The notes beneath the pieces are model-generated. The model was not told the DNA's origin. It searched no databases and saw nothing but the letters and a program-made list of their open reading frames with translations. This document shows, piece by piece, positions 12,361 through 24,286 of a stretch of 64,000 bases of DNA. Made by a program: the position numbers and the translations under genes. The first letter of the stretch is position 1; the number at the start of each line of letters is the position of its first letter. Source of the stretch: Reticulitermes lucifugus (lineage: Eukaryota > Arthropoda > Insecta > Blattodea > Rhinotermitidae); assembly GCA_026260175.1 (NCBI GenBank), contig JAKCWW010001678.1, positions 3,467 through 67,466 of the forward strand. The letters are read 5' to 3'.

Positions 12361-13600
12361 TTCTATACAGAAATAAACAATATCACGTACGTTTCAAATG
12401 TGAAGAATGAATTGGTAAGGAAGGTCTTTACAATCTCCAGTATCGTGGAGGAAGAGTGCAGGATTAGTGCCGTTATACTGTGAACCTGTTGAACTGAATT
12501 TATGATAACGAGAGGTAAAACTGCGGTTAAGGATTCTGACCAAGTTGCAACGGATCGGGACAGGCGCCGCAACTGCGCTCATTCGCAGTTATTTTCGCAG
12601 TTCAGGAATGCGACAATCCAAACCGCTGGAAATAACCTGTGAATGTGGCTGCCCAACATCTCTGAGTCAACTTCGAGACCGAGCTCAGTTCACAGACCGA
12701 TAGTTTCCAGTACTTCGTCTGATCCTTTTCAAATGTATATAACACACAAATTAGCCATTTTCATTCAATAAATGACACTACGTAGTACATTGACACCACT
12801 GCAAGGAAATTTTTTATGCCACGTAAATTAAGGCGGAGTTGTTGGATTTCCACAAAATTAAATCATAAAGGAAGCTGAAACATCTTAAGCTAAACCTCGA
12901 TATATTCTTCTGTCCGACTGATAAGGAATTCACTTGTTCTAACTGGAGGCATATCGAAACGCTTTCAGTACAATTACTGATTTTTCCTGTAGCTTCTATC
13001 GGATCTTTGCCTTACAAGTATGCTGAGAAAATTTTGAAGGCTGATATTTATCGAAATACTCTTTAAAAGTCGCACTGATATCTTACAGAACACTGAATAC
13101 GTCTCGAAGTACGAAGATTTATAAGATGATACAAAAACGCAGTTTAGTCTGTATGATATGGAATCCAAGCAAAATTTTACCAGTACAGTTCAGATTTTCT
13201 TAATTTTCAAGCAGACGGTACATATCATACCCACTGTAATGTAAGTGTTACCACAGATCACAGTTTTACGGCTATGAACGTGACACTTTGTGCGCAGCAG
13301 CATTAATCTGCTAGAGCTTCACCTTCATCGCATCACGGACTTGGAATTATTAAATTATACTGCCTGTGAAAGTTAAGGCGTTAGTGTTTGATGCACATCT
13401 CCAAGAACGTTTCGTTTAACAAGGCAGTTTGGTAGGCCAATCTGATTGTAATTCTATCTGCGTACGGTCCACAATTACAACTACTGTGTTGTTAGTTCTG
13501 GCGGAAGGAATGGTATAAAGAACAGTAGATAAGAATTTAGCTTCGTTTACTCAAACTAAGAATTTATAATTTGTTATAACCTTCTGTCAGATGCAACACA
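12361..13600. other. unassigned AT-rich sequence
   Basis: Nothing recognised. Short minus frames at 12363-12582 and 12974-13168 show no domain pattern. Confidence 0.5.
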
Positions 13601-13779
13601 CATTGGAACCCGGATATAACGACATCGCTTTATGCGACACCTCGTCTATAGCGTCATATATTCTGAGATACCAATTAATTCTTCGCTGTTAACCATTACT
13701 CTCCTCGGTTAGAATAACACTTATTTATAAGGACACAAAATATTTAGTCCCTTCATCATGTTATAATCGAGTTCGACAG
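13601..13779 (-). mobile_element. pogo-like MITE, related to the copy at 45522
   Basis: The left end CATTGGAACCCGGATATAAC aligns with the terminus CAGTCGTACCCGGTTATAAC of the 45522-45706 copy (its right end read on the minus strand). The right end, read on the minus strand, is CTGTCGAACTCGATTATAAC and matches the other terminus. Internal words are shared too: CGACACCTCGTCTATAG, CAATTAATTC, and GCTGTTAACCAT. TA follows the right end. About 179 bp with no coding capacity, and older than the 45522 copy by its mismatches. Confidence 0.75.
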
Positions 13780-14766
13780 TATTTCTTAGTTGTTATTCAT
13801 TTTATTGCACGAGACATATTTTAAACCATTAGTCATTAGTACACAAGCACTGGGGAAAGACGCAGTTCTTCGCTTGCTATTTTCTTAAATTAAACTGTAA
13901 TGACATAATAAAACTCCTATTTTTAAGAGAATTATAATTTTCTATACATACAAGGTATGGTAATTAAATAATGAGACCGCAAGAGCAGATCCTGACTTCG
14001 ATAATTGATCACCGAAATAATATGCACTTGCCTGAGCTTTCACCCATTCACCTGCCAAAACACGCTCCGTTGCGTTGACGAAGTGTCTAGCAATAAATGT
14101 TTTAAGTTGCAGCGATTACGGTTCATGAAAAAAGTTTAGCAACAAGTGAACATCAAGTTTCTTGTAAAATAACGAAAACGGACACCGAAACCTTCAATTT
14201 GTTACGTGAGGTAGACGGAGAAAACAGCAGACTTACTTAAAGTGCTCTCACGAAATGACTTCAGGGGATGGATGTTTCATGGCCTGGAAGGCTCATATGT
14301 TGCCATGTATGGCTTACGATAGAAGTTTCTTTGGAAGGAATGACATGTAGATACAATACTTTCATTAATAAATTAGTTTTTTGTACTTGTCTCGTTATTT
14401 GCCACATCTGTTATATGTAAGATTATATATATATATATATATATATATTACGCTTCATCAGTACTGTTCAGTATTCTTTACCGTTGAGGATCCAAAAGTG
14501 GTAGCTTAATGTATGTTTCTGAGAGGAGTGAAGAACACGCTCTTAGTGGCGAAGAAGAAGTGTGATTTCTAGATACGTTTTTTAGATTTTTACATTTCTA
14601 AAATTCAGTGGATTATATTTTTATATTTTTCTGAGGGTGAACATTAGATGTAGTAGATGGGACAGACACCATAATGATATTCTGTTGTGGAAATTGTGTG
14701 GGGTGTAAATTCAAAGCGCAGCACATCCACTCAGACTGTAGATGCTCTTACACACGGAACACTTTG
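13780..14766. other. unassigned sequence with (TA)n tract
   Basis: A pure TA tract lies at 14423-14449. Nothing else recognised. Confidence 0.55.
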
Positions 14767-15077
14767 CTAGCCAGCCAATTCCATCACTGCCGCCAACGAG
14801 AAATAAAATAGCACAGCAGGTCTGCGAAACATATAACTCGCACTGTGGCCTGTAGAACCTGTCCCTTCTCCGATAATAACATCTCCAGCTTTGAAAGCGA
14901 GTCCCTGGAAGCTCGGCTCAGACTCATATTGAAAGAGACCTACATTGTTTACATAATTCATTCTTTCATTTGATATTTCTCCGAAGGTTGCTACAGCGTG
15001 GTCAATAGCTTCAGAATCGGACAATACAGTATCGAACCTGGAAGCCGCTGATCCTGACAAAGGTTTTTCGTGATTTT
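14767..15077 (-). CDS. candidate exon with SH3-like motif (uncertain)
   Basis: The minus-strand frame is open up to a TAG at 14767-14769. It encodes about 103 residues after a possible acceptor (CTAAAG|AAAATC at 15078). The translation is acid-rich and protein-like. It contains LFQYESEP followed by LAFKAGDVI, which fits the start of an SH3 domain (ALYdYe...eLsFkaGDvI). The usual WW and 'GlFPsnYV' halves are missing, so the exon would have to end before them; a possible donor is ACAG|GTTCTA near 14857. If so, the tail with RRPAVLFYF is intronic. No start codon, no partner exon and a weak polypyrimidine tract are points against. It could be a real internal exon, a pseudogene fragment or chance. 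Confidence 0.35.
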
Positions 15078-15689
15078 CTTTAGTTACAGCACACAAATAA
15101 AAGAATAGTACATTTAATTAATTAGAATTATTAATGTCCCTTTTCCTACACTCTGTCAGACGGTTTTATTCGGATGCTGTATAGTGATGTAGATAACATA
15201 CACTCTCACGGTAATTTGGCATAAATAACAGAAGAGAACATTTTTTAGAAAAATATTTCACACTCATGGACGCCAACGGCTTGCAATATCGGTAGTGCTG
15301 CCATTAAGGGCGAGGAAGAGAAGCAGCTTAAGGGTTGCAAAACACACCCGAATGGATTCGGTGAGGGGTGGGTATAGATTGGTAGATTGGATTGATTTTT
15401 ATCGGAGAAGTGCCAAGGAAAGGAAATGAACAAAGAGAAGAATATTGGAGGTAAAAGTTAAACCATCTTGTCCTCCCCATGCGAAGGGATGACGCATTAG
15501 TTTTGTGACGGGGTGGAAATGTTTCTTTCATGTTAGTTCTAGGCCTATAACACGTGGCTGCCAACTACAAGTTTGTTGACAATTTATTCGACTGCCGTCG
15601 TCTCTGCTCGCTGTGTTCTTTCGGCCAGAACTTCAGACGCTCCGCCTATTCTTCGTCACATCGAAGCTAAAATTCGTGGAACGAGGCCA
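15078..15689. other. unassigned sequence
   Basis: Nothing recognised. Minus frames at 15245-15564 look like chance. Confidence 0.5.
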
Positions 15690-15850
15690 TGGGCCTACAG
15701 CACGTGAAGCTCCTTACTATGAGTGTTCCTAAACCCCTTGCTATTTCGTTACCCTCAGGTTCAAACATTCTCCTCAGTAGCCTCCTCAATGCGTGTCCTT
15801 CCTCTAATATTAAAAAAATTATTTTACATAGTTTAAGTATGCTTACAAAG
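15690..15850 (-). pseudogene. LINE RT C-terminal fragment, frameshifted
   Basis: The minus strand encodes RRLLRRMFEPEGNEIARG, which fits the insect LINE pattern 'vLRRiFgPkrdEvtg.w'. It then continues in a second frame as HSKELHVL, which fits the following 'HneELh.LYSSP'. A frameshift separates the two, and a stop replaces the Tyr. The same lineage is seen on the plus strand at 29465. No catalytic part remains. The plus-strand open frame 15689-16078 across the same DNA is a shadow. Confidence 0.6.
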
Positions 15851-16831
15851 CAGGGCAACACTGATTTCCAAGCACTACAGAACATTCCACTTTACGTGGT
15901 ACGAATTTATATAGACCTACAGAACATTTGTAGTCGGAGGCACAAGGAACAGGAGACTATGTTGAGGAGGGGGGGGGGGAATCGTGACTTTAGCGCCGCT
16001 TCGCGGTTGACGCCCGAACTTAATGGCGTCGAGGCCATACGTCTTCCTTATACCATCAGAACTGAAGCCACAAGATAGAGAGAGCAGCTGACTCTCAGTT
16101 CACAATGATAACGCATCTGGACCAAGTAGCTGTCTACCTCCGTCTCTTTCCATTATAGACAAGTGCATGCGCCTCGCACAGCTTCCTTGCTATCTGGGAG
16201 CGTGTATTTCTAATATTCATGTTCCCAGTCACGCAGAATCGTTATGCTTGTCTGTTATCCTGCACAAATTTCTTCTCTTAACGTTATTTTGCCTACTACT
16301 TTACCCAATTTGTAAAGTAAATTTATACTGATATTTCAGCAAGGAGAAAATTCTCTATCAATAATAAAGTCGATTACACCCGCTTGAAAGGCAGCGCAAT
16401 ATTTCAAGCTAGCCAGTAAGTCTTACGTTCTCAAAACTTGATATTAATTCAACAGACCAAAGAAATCCCCTCCCTTAGAGAAACCAAAGGTTAATTGCCA
16501 CTTTTATATAAGCTCGATAAAGGACAATATCCCCGAGTCAGATAAATCCAGTTCACACTCTCACACTCTATTCCTCCTACACTCATAATAACATCCCTCC
16601 ATCTACTCCTAGATCATTCAAGTGGCCTCTTCCCTTCAACTTCCTAGACGATCAAAACTTTTGTGTGCATTTTTTATATTCCCCACACTTCCTTTCCTGG
16701 CATCACTCCAATTCGGCAACAGTTGGTGCTACTTCAAAAAACAGTAACAACACATGTCTTAATACCCACCTACTTCAGCTTCTAAAAGTGATTAATTAAT
16801 ACGTCAGACCGAAACATTAGCAGCAGTGACA
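15851..16831. other. unassigned sequence
   Basis: A G-run lies at 15968-15979. Nothing else recognised. Confidence 0.5.
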
Positions 16832-16856
16832 GTTGTAGTAGTAGTCGTAGTGGTTC

Positions 16857-16889
<33 letters not shown>

Positions 16890-17047
16890 CGGTACTACTA
16901 GTATTAGTAGTGGCGGTGGCGGTGGTGGTCGTGGTGGTGGTGGTGGTGGTGGTGACGGTAGTGGTCGTGATGGTGGTGGTGGTGGTGGTGGTGGTGGTGG
17001 TGGTCGTGATGGTGGTCGTGGTCGTGGTGGTAGTGCTGGCAGTAGCA
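16832..17047. repeat. imperfect (GTA)n/(GGT)n trinucleotide tract
   Basis: About 216 bp of G/T-rich triplets. The first third is mostly AGT, the rest mostly GGT with CGT and GAT interruptions. The plus strand has almost no C, so every frame is open and reads as poly-Val, poly-His or Pro-rich. These are not proteins. Confidence 0.95.
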
Positions 17048-17478
17048 ATAGACTACGATTGCTACAGAACATTTTCTTGACAGTAACACCGATATAGGTC
17101 TGCACATCCAGGAACTAACGCCTGCTTGTTCAACAACGCTGCCCAATCCTTTTATCTTGACATGTCACAGCATCGGAACATAAACGTCGTAACTGGGCAA
17201 ACCCGCACGAATCTGGAGCAGCAGCTCCCTGTAAGCGAACACTCCCAACCTCTGGCGATCTGACTACTGCTCTAGTGAAAAATCGCTGTTATTAGGCCTC
17301 ATATAAACATCCTGCTGATTAATTCTACCGGCATGTCTAAACTTAACAATGCCTTATACAAAATTATTAACTTTGGGATGACGTTTCACAACCCTTCCTC
17401 TACTACGTAATTTCTTCCACAGATCACAAATTACACACCAACGAAATGCACTATGTTTTTTTCACTTTTTATTCGTTT

Positions 17479-17523
17479 ACCCCTACATATGTTTCAGCCC
17501 TTACAAGGCCATCTTCAGGGGGC
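17479..17523 (-). ncRNA. hammerhead-ribozyme-like motif
   Basis: Minus-strand order: stem I strand GCCCC (17523-17519), CTGAAGA core (17518-17512), one extra U, a stem II that can pair GGCCUU with the following GGGCU part through G·U pairs, then GAAA, a 3-bp stem III in ACATATGT, cleavage-site-like UA, and GGGGT (17483-17479) that pairs with GCCCC. CUGANGA and GAAA are the hammerhead core, and position 7 tolerates A. The extra base between the core and stem II departs from the canonical fold, so activity is uncertain. Confidence 0.5.
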
Positions 17524-17646
17524 TCGTAATCTACATTTACTTTACATCCATTGTTGTCTGCTATTATGTTATGTATCACATGTAGTCAAGTTTCATAATC
17601 ATTTATAGATTATAGTTATTTGCCATTTCTATAACGTAGATTACGA

Positions 17647-17691
17647 GCCTCCTGAAGATGGCCTTGTAAGGACTGAAACATATGTAGGGGT
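17647..17691 (+). ncRNA. hammerhead-ribozyme-like motif
   Basis: The plus-strand partner of the 17479 motif. Stem I is GCCTC (17647-17651) with GGGGT (17687-17691), using one T·G and one G·T pair. CTGAAGA is at 17652-17658, one extra T at 17659, GAAA at 17675-17678, and the stem III region continues in ACATATGT to 17685. Stem II has one more mismatch than the minus-strand copy, so this copy looks slightly more decayed. Confidence 0.45.
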
Positions 17692-17747
17692 TGAAGAATA
17701 AAAAAGTGAAAAAACATAGTGCATTTCGTTGATGTGTAATTTGTGAT

Positions 17748-18289
17748 TTGTTAAAAAATGCACGGTGAAGATAATATAAAATTCTTCCATAGAATTGAGA
17801 GTCACGTGACGTCACTGTTGGAGCTTCATAACTTACCACAGGCCTACATTATTTGGACTGAGATGAGTGTAGTATGTTTTAGTTAGAATTGCTTTAAACA
17901 CAGCGTAGGGCCAATGCACTGCTTGGCAGGAGTATACAGGCTGTTTCAGAGCCTACTGCTTGTACCAACCATTTACTTCAGACAGGTAAAAGGAATGACG
18001 CAGCAGTACAGCCACTCTATGGATGAAAGTTTCTAAGTACTTTCGATTAGATACAAATAGTAACAGAAAACTATCGCCTATCGCAGCGGTGGCTCTTAAG
18101 AATGTTGTAGCCTATTAATTCGCTACGACGAGAATTTTGGCAAACTATACGACGTCACATTCCAGCAGACAGTAAGATGCAACTTACTTGTTACGAATAA
18201 CGTTTAGTACGAAGGAATTTTGAATGAATTCATTGCAGCCTGTAATGTCACTCGCTAGACTGATATCGAATGCAACACTTCAAATTCTC
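17748..18289. other. unassigned sequence
   Basis: Nothing recognised. Confidence 0.5.
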
Positions 18290-18460
18290 ACAACGGTCTT
18301 GAATATTCAAGTGTTTTGGAATACCACGCCGTGCAGTTTGGTAAATCGCAGCCGACTTTTCGGAGTAACTTACTGTCGTTATCTTCAGATATTATTGCGA
18401 AGCGTCGGAAAATATTTACAAGAAGTAATACCCCAGAACACTGTAAATGTTTTGACATGA
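18290..18460 (+). repeat. dispersed repeat related to the CGAAACGTCGG family
   Basis: One frame reads VFWNTTPCSLVNRSRLFG and then VGKYLQEVIPQN. This is a pattern often met in conceptual translations of insect dispersed repeats (FW.vTpcSLV.ryqrFGgt). At nucleotide level it holds CCGACTTTTCGGAG on the left and GAAGCGTCGGAAA on the right, echoing the foldback at 45319. It is not thought to encode a real protein. Confidence 0.45.
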
Positions 18461-19438
18461 AAATAGAAAAGACAAAATTGTGTTAGAATAACGGGCTGAA
18501 TTTCGAAAATGATTTCTCGCGAATTTAAGAGCAGACATTTCCCACATTCCCAAATAGCTTCACTGGCTATCAGTATGCATTTTTATAACAATCGGTATTA
18601 CTATTATTGTTATTGTTATTATTAGCCTGACACATCCACTGCCCTGAAGCCATAAGGAAAGGCATTTTGAATGTGCGGAGCGGGTTCGACTAGACACAAG
18701 GATTCAGAACGTGTCTGCTCCATTATAGCCGTATATCTCGTTCACTCTGACCAGAAGAACATTCTTTTGTTTGTCCTATAAAATTGTTGGCAGAGACGAG
18801 AGAACGGTATTGACCTTTAGTGGCCCTTTGTCCGTCCAGGGGAAAACAAGTGGAAACTGCTCTGCTAAGGATGTAGAGGTGGCAGGAAGGAAGGAACTGA
18901 AAGGAATGTAAGGTGAGACGAGTGGAAGAAAGAAAGATGGTTCGCATTCGTTCGTCCCTCTAGAGCATGAATGCAAAAAACTGGTGCTAGCCGGTCTTAC
19001 GTGTGCGGCTTGACAGACTTTTTGAGCACAACTTATGCTCCCCCCTCTAGAATTAAGGACACAATTTTCAGTAACTTGGTGAAATTCGCAGGCATATTTA
19101 AATTTAATGAACAATATTTAAACCGTAATGGGCTTCATACATACAGCATGGGGACGTCCTGTTCGGACACTTTCCAATATTTGACAGTGGGAAAAGTGAG
19201 AAAAATATGGAGCGGCAAGTTCCAACAAACCCCTTATTCGTTCGGTTTTAAATATGCTCTGCTAACAGTAATTGTCATTTAATTTGAATTTCACATTCCA
19301 GTGACATGTAGAATGGGAGTCTGTGTATTTGTTACACAAAATATTAGTGCCCAAGAAACAGTAGACAACTTCTTACTGACATTCTTCCAGACTTTAAAAA
19401 TAAAGCAATTCCTAGAAATGAATTTTAATTAATTATAT
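18461..19438. other. unassigned sequence
   Basis: A short TTA/TTG triplet tract lies at 18598-18626. Minus frames at 18723-19114 have no domain pattern. Confidence 0.5.
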
Positions 19439-19925
19439 CATCATCATCATCATCATCACTACAATCACGCAGTCTGTCTTACGACAGGTCCATAGCCTCT
19501 TCCAAAACGACTTCTCCACACAGTGCGATATAGTGCTTCCTCTTTCAACTTCCAGTATCCTCTCGTTGCGTTAAGGTCATCCAGTAACTGCTTACGTCTT
19601 CTTCCTCGTCTTCTCGTCCATTATGTCTTTCCTTCACTAACGTATTTTAGAGGGCAGTTCCTACGCAAGATGTGTCCAGTCCAGTTGCCCTACCTTCGTT
19701 TTATTATATGTAGGATATTCCCTTCCGCATTGACTCTATGTAATGCTTCTTAATTTTTTGCACGATCGGTACAACTGACTTTCTCCATCCATGTCCAGCA
19801 CTACACTTCAAAACTATTAAGGTTCTTCTGGTCTCCTTTCAGAAGTGTCCTAGTTTCAGAACCATACAAGGCTATGCTCCAAATATAGCATCTCAATAGT
19901 TTCTTCCTTAAATTTAAGCCCAGTT
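19439..19925 (-). pseudogene. LINE ORF2 C-terminus with (ATC)n 3' tail
   Basis: The clearest LINE piece in the window. On the minus strand it reads KKLLRCYIWSIALYGSET, then LLKGDQKNLNSFEV, a stop, WMEKVSCTD, then NWTGHILRRNCPLKYVSE, then RRRGRRRKQLLDDL, then GYWKLKEEALYRTVW and RFGRGYGPVV. This is the familiar insect LINE end (LYGSEtWtl...W.GHiLRrn.Llk.v.EGk...GrRr.qlLdDL...). The 3' end runs into a GAT-triplet tail at 19439-19460, typical of 5'-truncated LINE insertions. Two stops and a small frameshift make it dead. The catalytic domain is absent. Confidence 0.85.
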
Positions 19926-22424
19926 TAAATTGCAATAATACTAATAACAAAATAATATTAATTTTTTACCATTAATGTAAATTTTCCTTAATAAAGTGTC
20001 ACTTTTGTTGTCGAAAATTGGTTTACGGTCCTACTGGGGTTTGGAGACTTTCATATGGTCCTTATGCAATAAACTTTTGCTGCACATTCCTTTAGAGCAT
20101 AAACGTAAAAATTGCCACTCCTGGGCAGTATTTCTTCGGCCCGCGAATTTAAACTCCCGTTAGATATAAAATACATGCTTTATGTTTTATGGTGTACACT
20201 CGCATAATACCAACAGCCATTCTGGTCTCATTTAAGTAGGCAAAGACTTTCTTCAGAAGCTAAAAATCACTCATCTACTAAAGAAATTCCACGCAATTTT
20301 CGGGGTTCCAAGGCTCATTGTCGTGTGCAAAAGCCCATCACTTGAGAGCATAATGAGGCAGCTGAATTCATTTCACATCCTTAGAGCCTATTCGTCTAAC
20401 AAAATTTAATCTAACATTATCCTTTCTTCGACATCTATGTCACCCATGTCTTCTCTTCCCTTCACAGTTCCCGATAAAATTTTGTATGCATTGTTCAGTT
20501 TGACCAACTGTGCTACATTTAAAGCCAATCTCACCCGTCTTCATTTCATTATTCTAGTATCTTTTGGTGATAGGCACGGATTATAAAGCTCCTCCGTGTG
20601 TAATTTCTTTTTCCATCCTCCTCTCCCTCTCTCTGCTTTCGACCCAAACATTCTCTTCAGCATTTTATCATAACACAATCTGAACATTCAATTATATTTT
20701 TCGTTTCTTTTCAAAATACCATTTTCAGACAGAAAGTATTGGTGGGCGGAGGCATCTTGTGAGAAGAAAATGAGTGCAAATGAAAACAAATGAGATCAGG
20801 TGTGTGTGGATGCATTAACCAGCCCGAAAAGAAAGAAGGGGAGAGAAACTTTTATGCGAGAAGAAAGCGTAATTCTTTTATTTCTCTCATTTTCTTTTCT
20901 CTCCTCCCTCCTTTGAGAGAAGTAATGGAGTTTCGATCCATTGGCAGCAGGTTCTTCCTAAACTTTCTTCTTGCTCAACACCAACCTTCTTAACTTTCTG
21001 AATGTTTTGTCAGGGTCCTTTTCCGTTTAGCTGTTACTCCATTCAACCCTAATAGTGTAGAACCCCCATGAGTACTCCAGTGTTGCAGGCCTCATGGAAC
21101 TAATTACGTAGTTAACTAAAGTTAACTTCTTAGACCTAACTTATTTTTCTCTGAACGTGCTGAAAAGGAAATGCTACATACATAACAAAATTTTGATCCT
21201 CGGGGTGGTGTCTAAGGAGCAATACTGGAACCACTTCAGGCTTGCTCTAGGGAACAGTTTCGAAAAAGACTTCAGCATTGCAAATAAGCTATCTGAAAGA
21301 CATTTGTCAGTATGACACACAGTGCAGTTAAGTTGTGGCACATAACGGATCAGGTACAAAAGCATTTTGTAGTTTTTGACTCCCTTCACGGTTATTCACA
21401 CAACTTTTTTTTTTTTGTGAAGTTATGAAAACTTGGGACGGCGTATGTAACTCAACATTCAGTCTGTATAAAGCACCAATATGCTTACCTGTGCTTTCAA
21501 CTGACACTATTATTATGAATAGTTTACAATGCAACATTACTTTGTGCTTCATTTTACGACGCCGACAGTGTCCCAAGCTTCACAGCGTTGATGGTAACAT
21601 GGCTGGTGAAAGATTAGTTGGAAAGGATGCTCAGTGACAAGTCCATGGGTTAATATGAGGTACTTTAAAGGAAGTTGAATGAGGGGACCGTAGAAACTCA
21701 AGAAGAGCCTGTCAAGGCAGACCTGTGTCCCATCTAAGGCTCGAAAGGGCACCTCAAGAATACAAATCTATATCATTACAGCTACGCTAATCTGCACGGT
21801 CTACCCAGTAGTTACAGAAGGATTACAGGCTACAGTTACAAAGACTCAAACTGGACATATCCCGTATGCACGTCAAGACAACAGCATTACAACCACATCA
21901 TCGTGCTCGGTCTATGCCATAGTGATAATATACAGAGTACAAAGACCCTTAAAATGAAGAAAAAGCTGTGTCTCACTACTTCAACGGACAAACATCTTTA
22001 TGTAATCACCATCAGTCCCGTGGTGCATCCAGCAGGTGTTTCCCTACAGAGAAAGAGTAACAAATACCCTAATACTAATTGGTCTAATAACAGAGGTAAA
22101 TTTGCCCTGTGCGGCTCGCCATGAATGCTGCCCTGGGTGTGTTGTTACAGCTCCACACATTGCTAAGTACTGTGATCATGCAGACCATCTTTACGTTTCT
22201 GCAGCTTTACTCCTGGTAGCGACTCATTACCCTTGCCGGTTATCAAACCCTGATCGCCTAGCACACAACCAGCCACTTTTCTGTGTGATAAACACAGTAT
22301 TCTGACGTCATAATATAGTGCAGTACTGTATTACATCATTTAATCTCATGGACAATCAGAAGGATTATGGTGTTTCGGAATGCCGTCCGACTTCATCAAA
22401 TAAAACGAATGTATTTTTTGTGTG
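19926..22424. other. unassigned sequence
   Basis: Holds a pyrimidine-rich stretch at about 20580-20640 and a partly complementary purine/pyrimidine pair at 20837-20925. Short frames throughout have no family features. Confidence 0.5.
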
Positions 22425-22500
22425 TGGCGCAACAGCCCAAATCGGACCTACGCCGCCTCATTGCTAGGTTTCTAGATCACACACAATTAGACACACACAC
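22425..22500 (+). mobile_element. possible SINE head fragment
   Basis: TGTGTGGCGCAACAGCCC resembles the A-box part of an insect tRNA-type SINE head. It is followed by a CA microsatellite (22492-22503). No B box or sister copy was found here. Confidence 0.25.
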
Positions 22501-22503
22501 ACA

Positions 22504-24286
22504 CGAGTGATCAGCCCCTGGCAAAGGCCGCTACACCATGAACTTGAGAAGTTCTAAAAAGGCAGCTACATAAATGGACTAAGAAACTAATCTGATGGAG
22601 TAACTGGAGCAGAAACGAATCCAACAGACGTCTGTAGTGAAACTTCGGGTTTCATAAAGGATAGAGGTTTCTTTACCAGCTGGGGATGAACGACTGTCAA
22701 CTTTTCAAGGTAGATGTAGAGCTAGATAGGCCTATATATAATTTCACACTTGCACTTAATACACCTTTCCCTAAAATCCATGGCTACTTCTTCTTGATTC
22801 TACTTACTCTGCTAAACTGCTCTTCGTAAACTACCTGTTGTGACGTCACCATGGCGATGGTTTGATTGATTTATGACAGCGTCTCTCTCTCTACCTGAAT
22901 GTAAGCGCGCTAATATGCAAGCAATCCAGTATATAATGGCTATGCAGGGATGTGAGGATGATAAAACATTATCGGAACTTCCACCACCGACACGTGAACG
23001 TCATGCTTCATTCTGTGAAGTATCCGATATATGCCACTCAGACCAATAACAATAATCGACGTCATTCTATACTAATCGATAGAAGGTACAGTATCAATCC
23101 GTCAACCCTCGTCATTAAAATTCCATCCAGCACATGGATAAATTCGGCATGTATGGAATCTTCCATCATCAAAATTACCACACTGCGCTCCAGTGACGGA
23201 GGTCTGTTGCCGAGTTCCTTCGGAACAAAACCGTCCGTAAAACAAGCTTCATCTACGCAGCCACAAAATTCCCTCTGTGAAAGAGTCTTTAAAATTCAAA
23301 CACAACACGTATATATAATGAACAAGATATTACGGCACATTTTTATGCGAGAGAATGTTAGTTCAAATATTTCGCTACCGACTCTACCTTCAGCCAGTTT
23401 AATCCATTCCAAAGCACCTGTTTAATATTATCCTTCCATCTATGACCAAGTGTCTAACGTGACTTCATTTTCTCAGGTTTATCGAGTGATATCTTGCATG
23501 CGTTTCTCACACTTCCATGCGTGCTATATGTTTCACCCATCTCATATCCTTTTATTTCACTTTGAGAATACGAGTACGATGCTCTGGATGATAACACGGC
23601 AAAAAAGTAAATAAAATTTATATTTACGAGCCAGTGAATTATTAAACATGAGCTGCAAGCATTTTCATTCATCACAAAAAAAAGTCGCAAATATAAATTT
23701 AACTAGCTGAAGATTCTTGAACCTGCAAGCTCACTTTAAGTCCCTGCCACTTAATCAACCTCTTAAATCCTTACTTGTTCTCTAGAAGCAATTCTTTCTC
23801 TGAAAGATTGAATGTAACGTTTTCGACAATATCGGGCTTTACGTTCTAGGGGATATGCCGGTAACAACAATCCTTTCAAGCCGCTCGAGGAAAGAAGCTA
23901 AATCCCTCAGGTTTCAACCAATTTATAGGAACGTAATAAATCTAAAACAAAAGAAATGCTTAGTCGAAGACAAATGATCATTGTGGAGAAGTACAAATTT
24001 CAACAACAGGTTGATATACCGACTGTAATGAATCACGTTCTGTAATACAAGTTTGCTGACCTAAATGTACAATCCTTCCTGAAAGTACGCTGTGTTTCTG
24101 AAGTGTCTTAGCGTTTGAACTGTGTTATGGCATCTTCTGGGGAACAATTCCTGCCTTTCGATAATTACATGACCTTACAATAACAGGATACACATTCCCA
24201 TATTACCACAGAATTCTGAATAAATAAATAAATAATTTGTTTCAGATTTTCATAGTGATGTTTTTCACCCTGTTCCTGAATGTTGC
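22504..24286. other. unassigned sequence
   Basis: A 157-codon plus frame at 22952-23425 is Ser/Ile/Asn-rich, with no domain pattern and no plausible splice framework, so it is treated as chance. Confidence 0.5.

Larger units (their letters stand above)
17423..17747. repeat. 112-bp inverted repeat carrying two hammerhead-like motifs
   Basis: Left arm 17423-17534 and right arm 17636-17747 are reverse complements with only a handful of mismatches and equal length. They flank a 101-bp spacer. Each arm carries CTGAAGATGGCCTTGTAAGG followed by GAAACATATGTAGGGG, pointing outward. The layout resembles inverted or pseudo-LTR copies of a Penelope-like retroelement end. No RT or GIY-YIG coding is present, and no target duplication was identified. 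Confidence 0.85.

Noticed and set aside
15689-16078. 129-codon plus-strand frame as a gene
   Set aside because: The opposite strand of its first half is a recognisable LINE fragment.
16782-17146. Poly-Val, poly-His and Pro-rich frames
   Set aside because: All come from the trinucleotide tract.
18776-19114. 112-codon minus-strand frame
   Set aside because: No motif, no start in good context and no conserved pattern.
22952-23425. 157-codon plus-strand frame
   Set aside because: Low-information Ser/Ile/Asn-rich translation with no motif or convincing splice signals.
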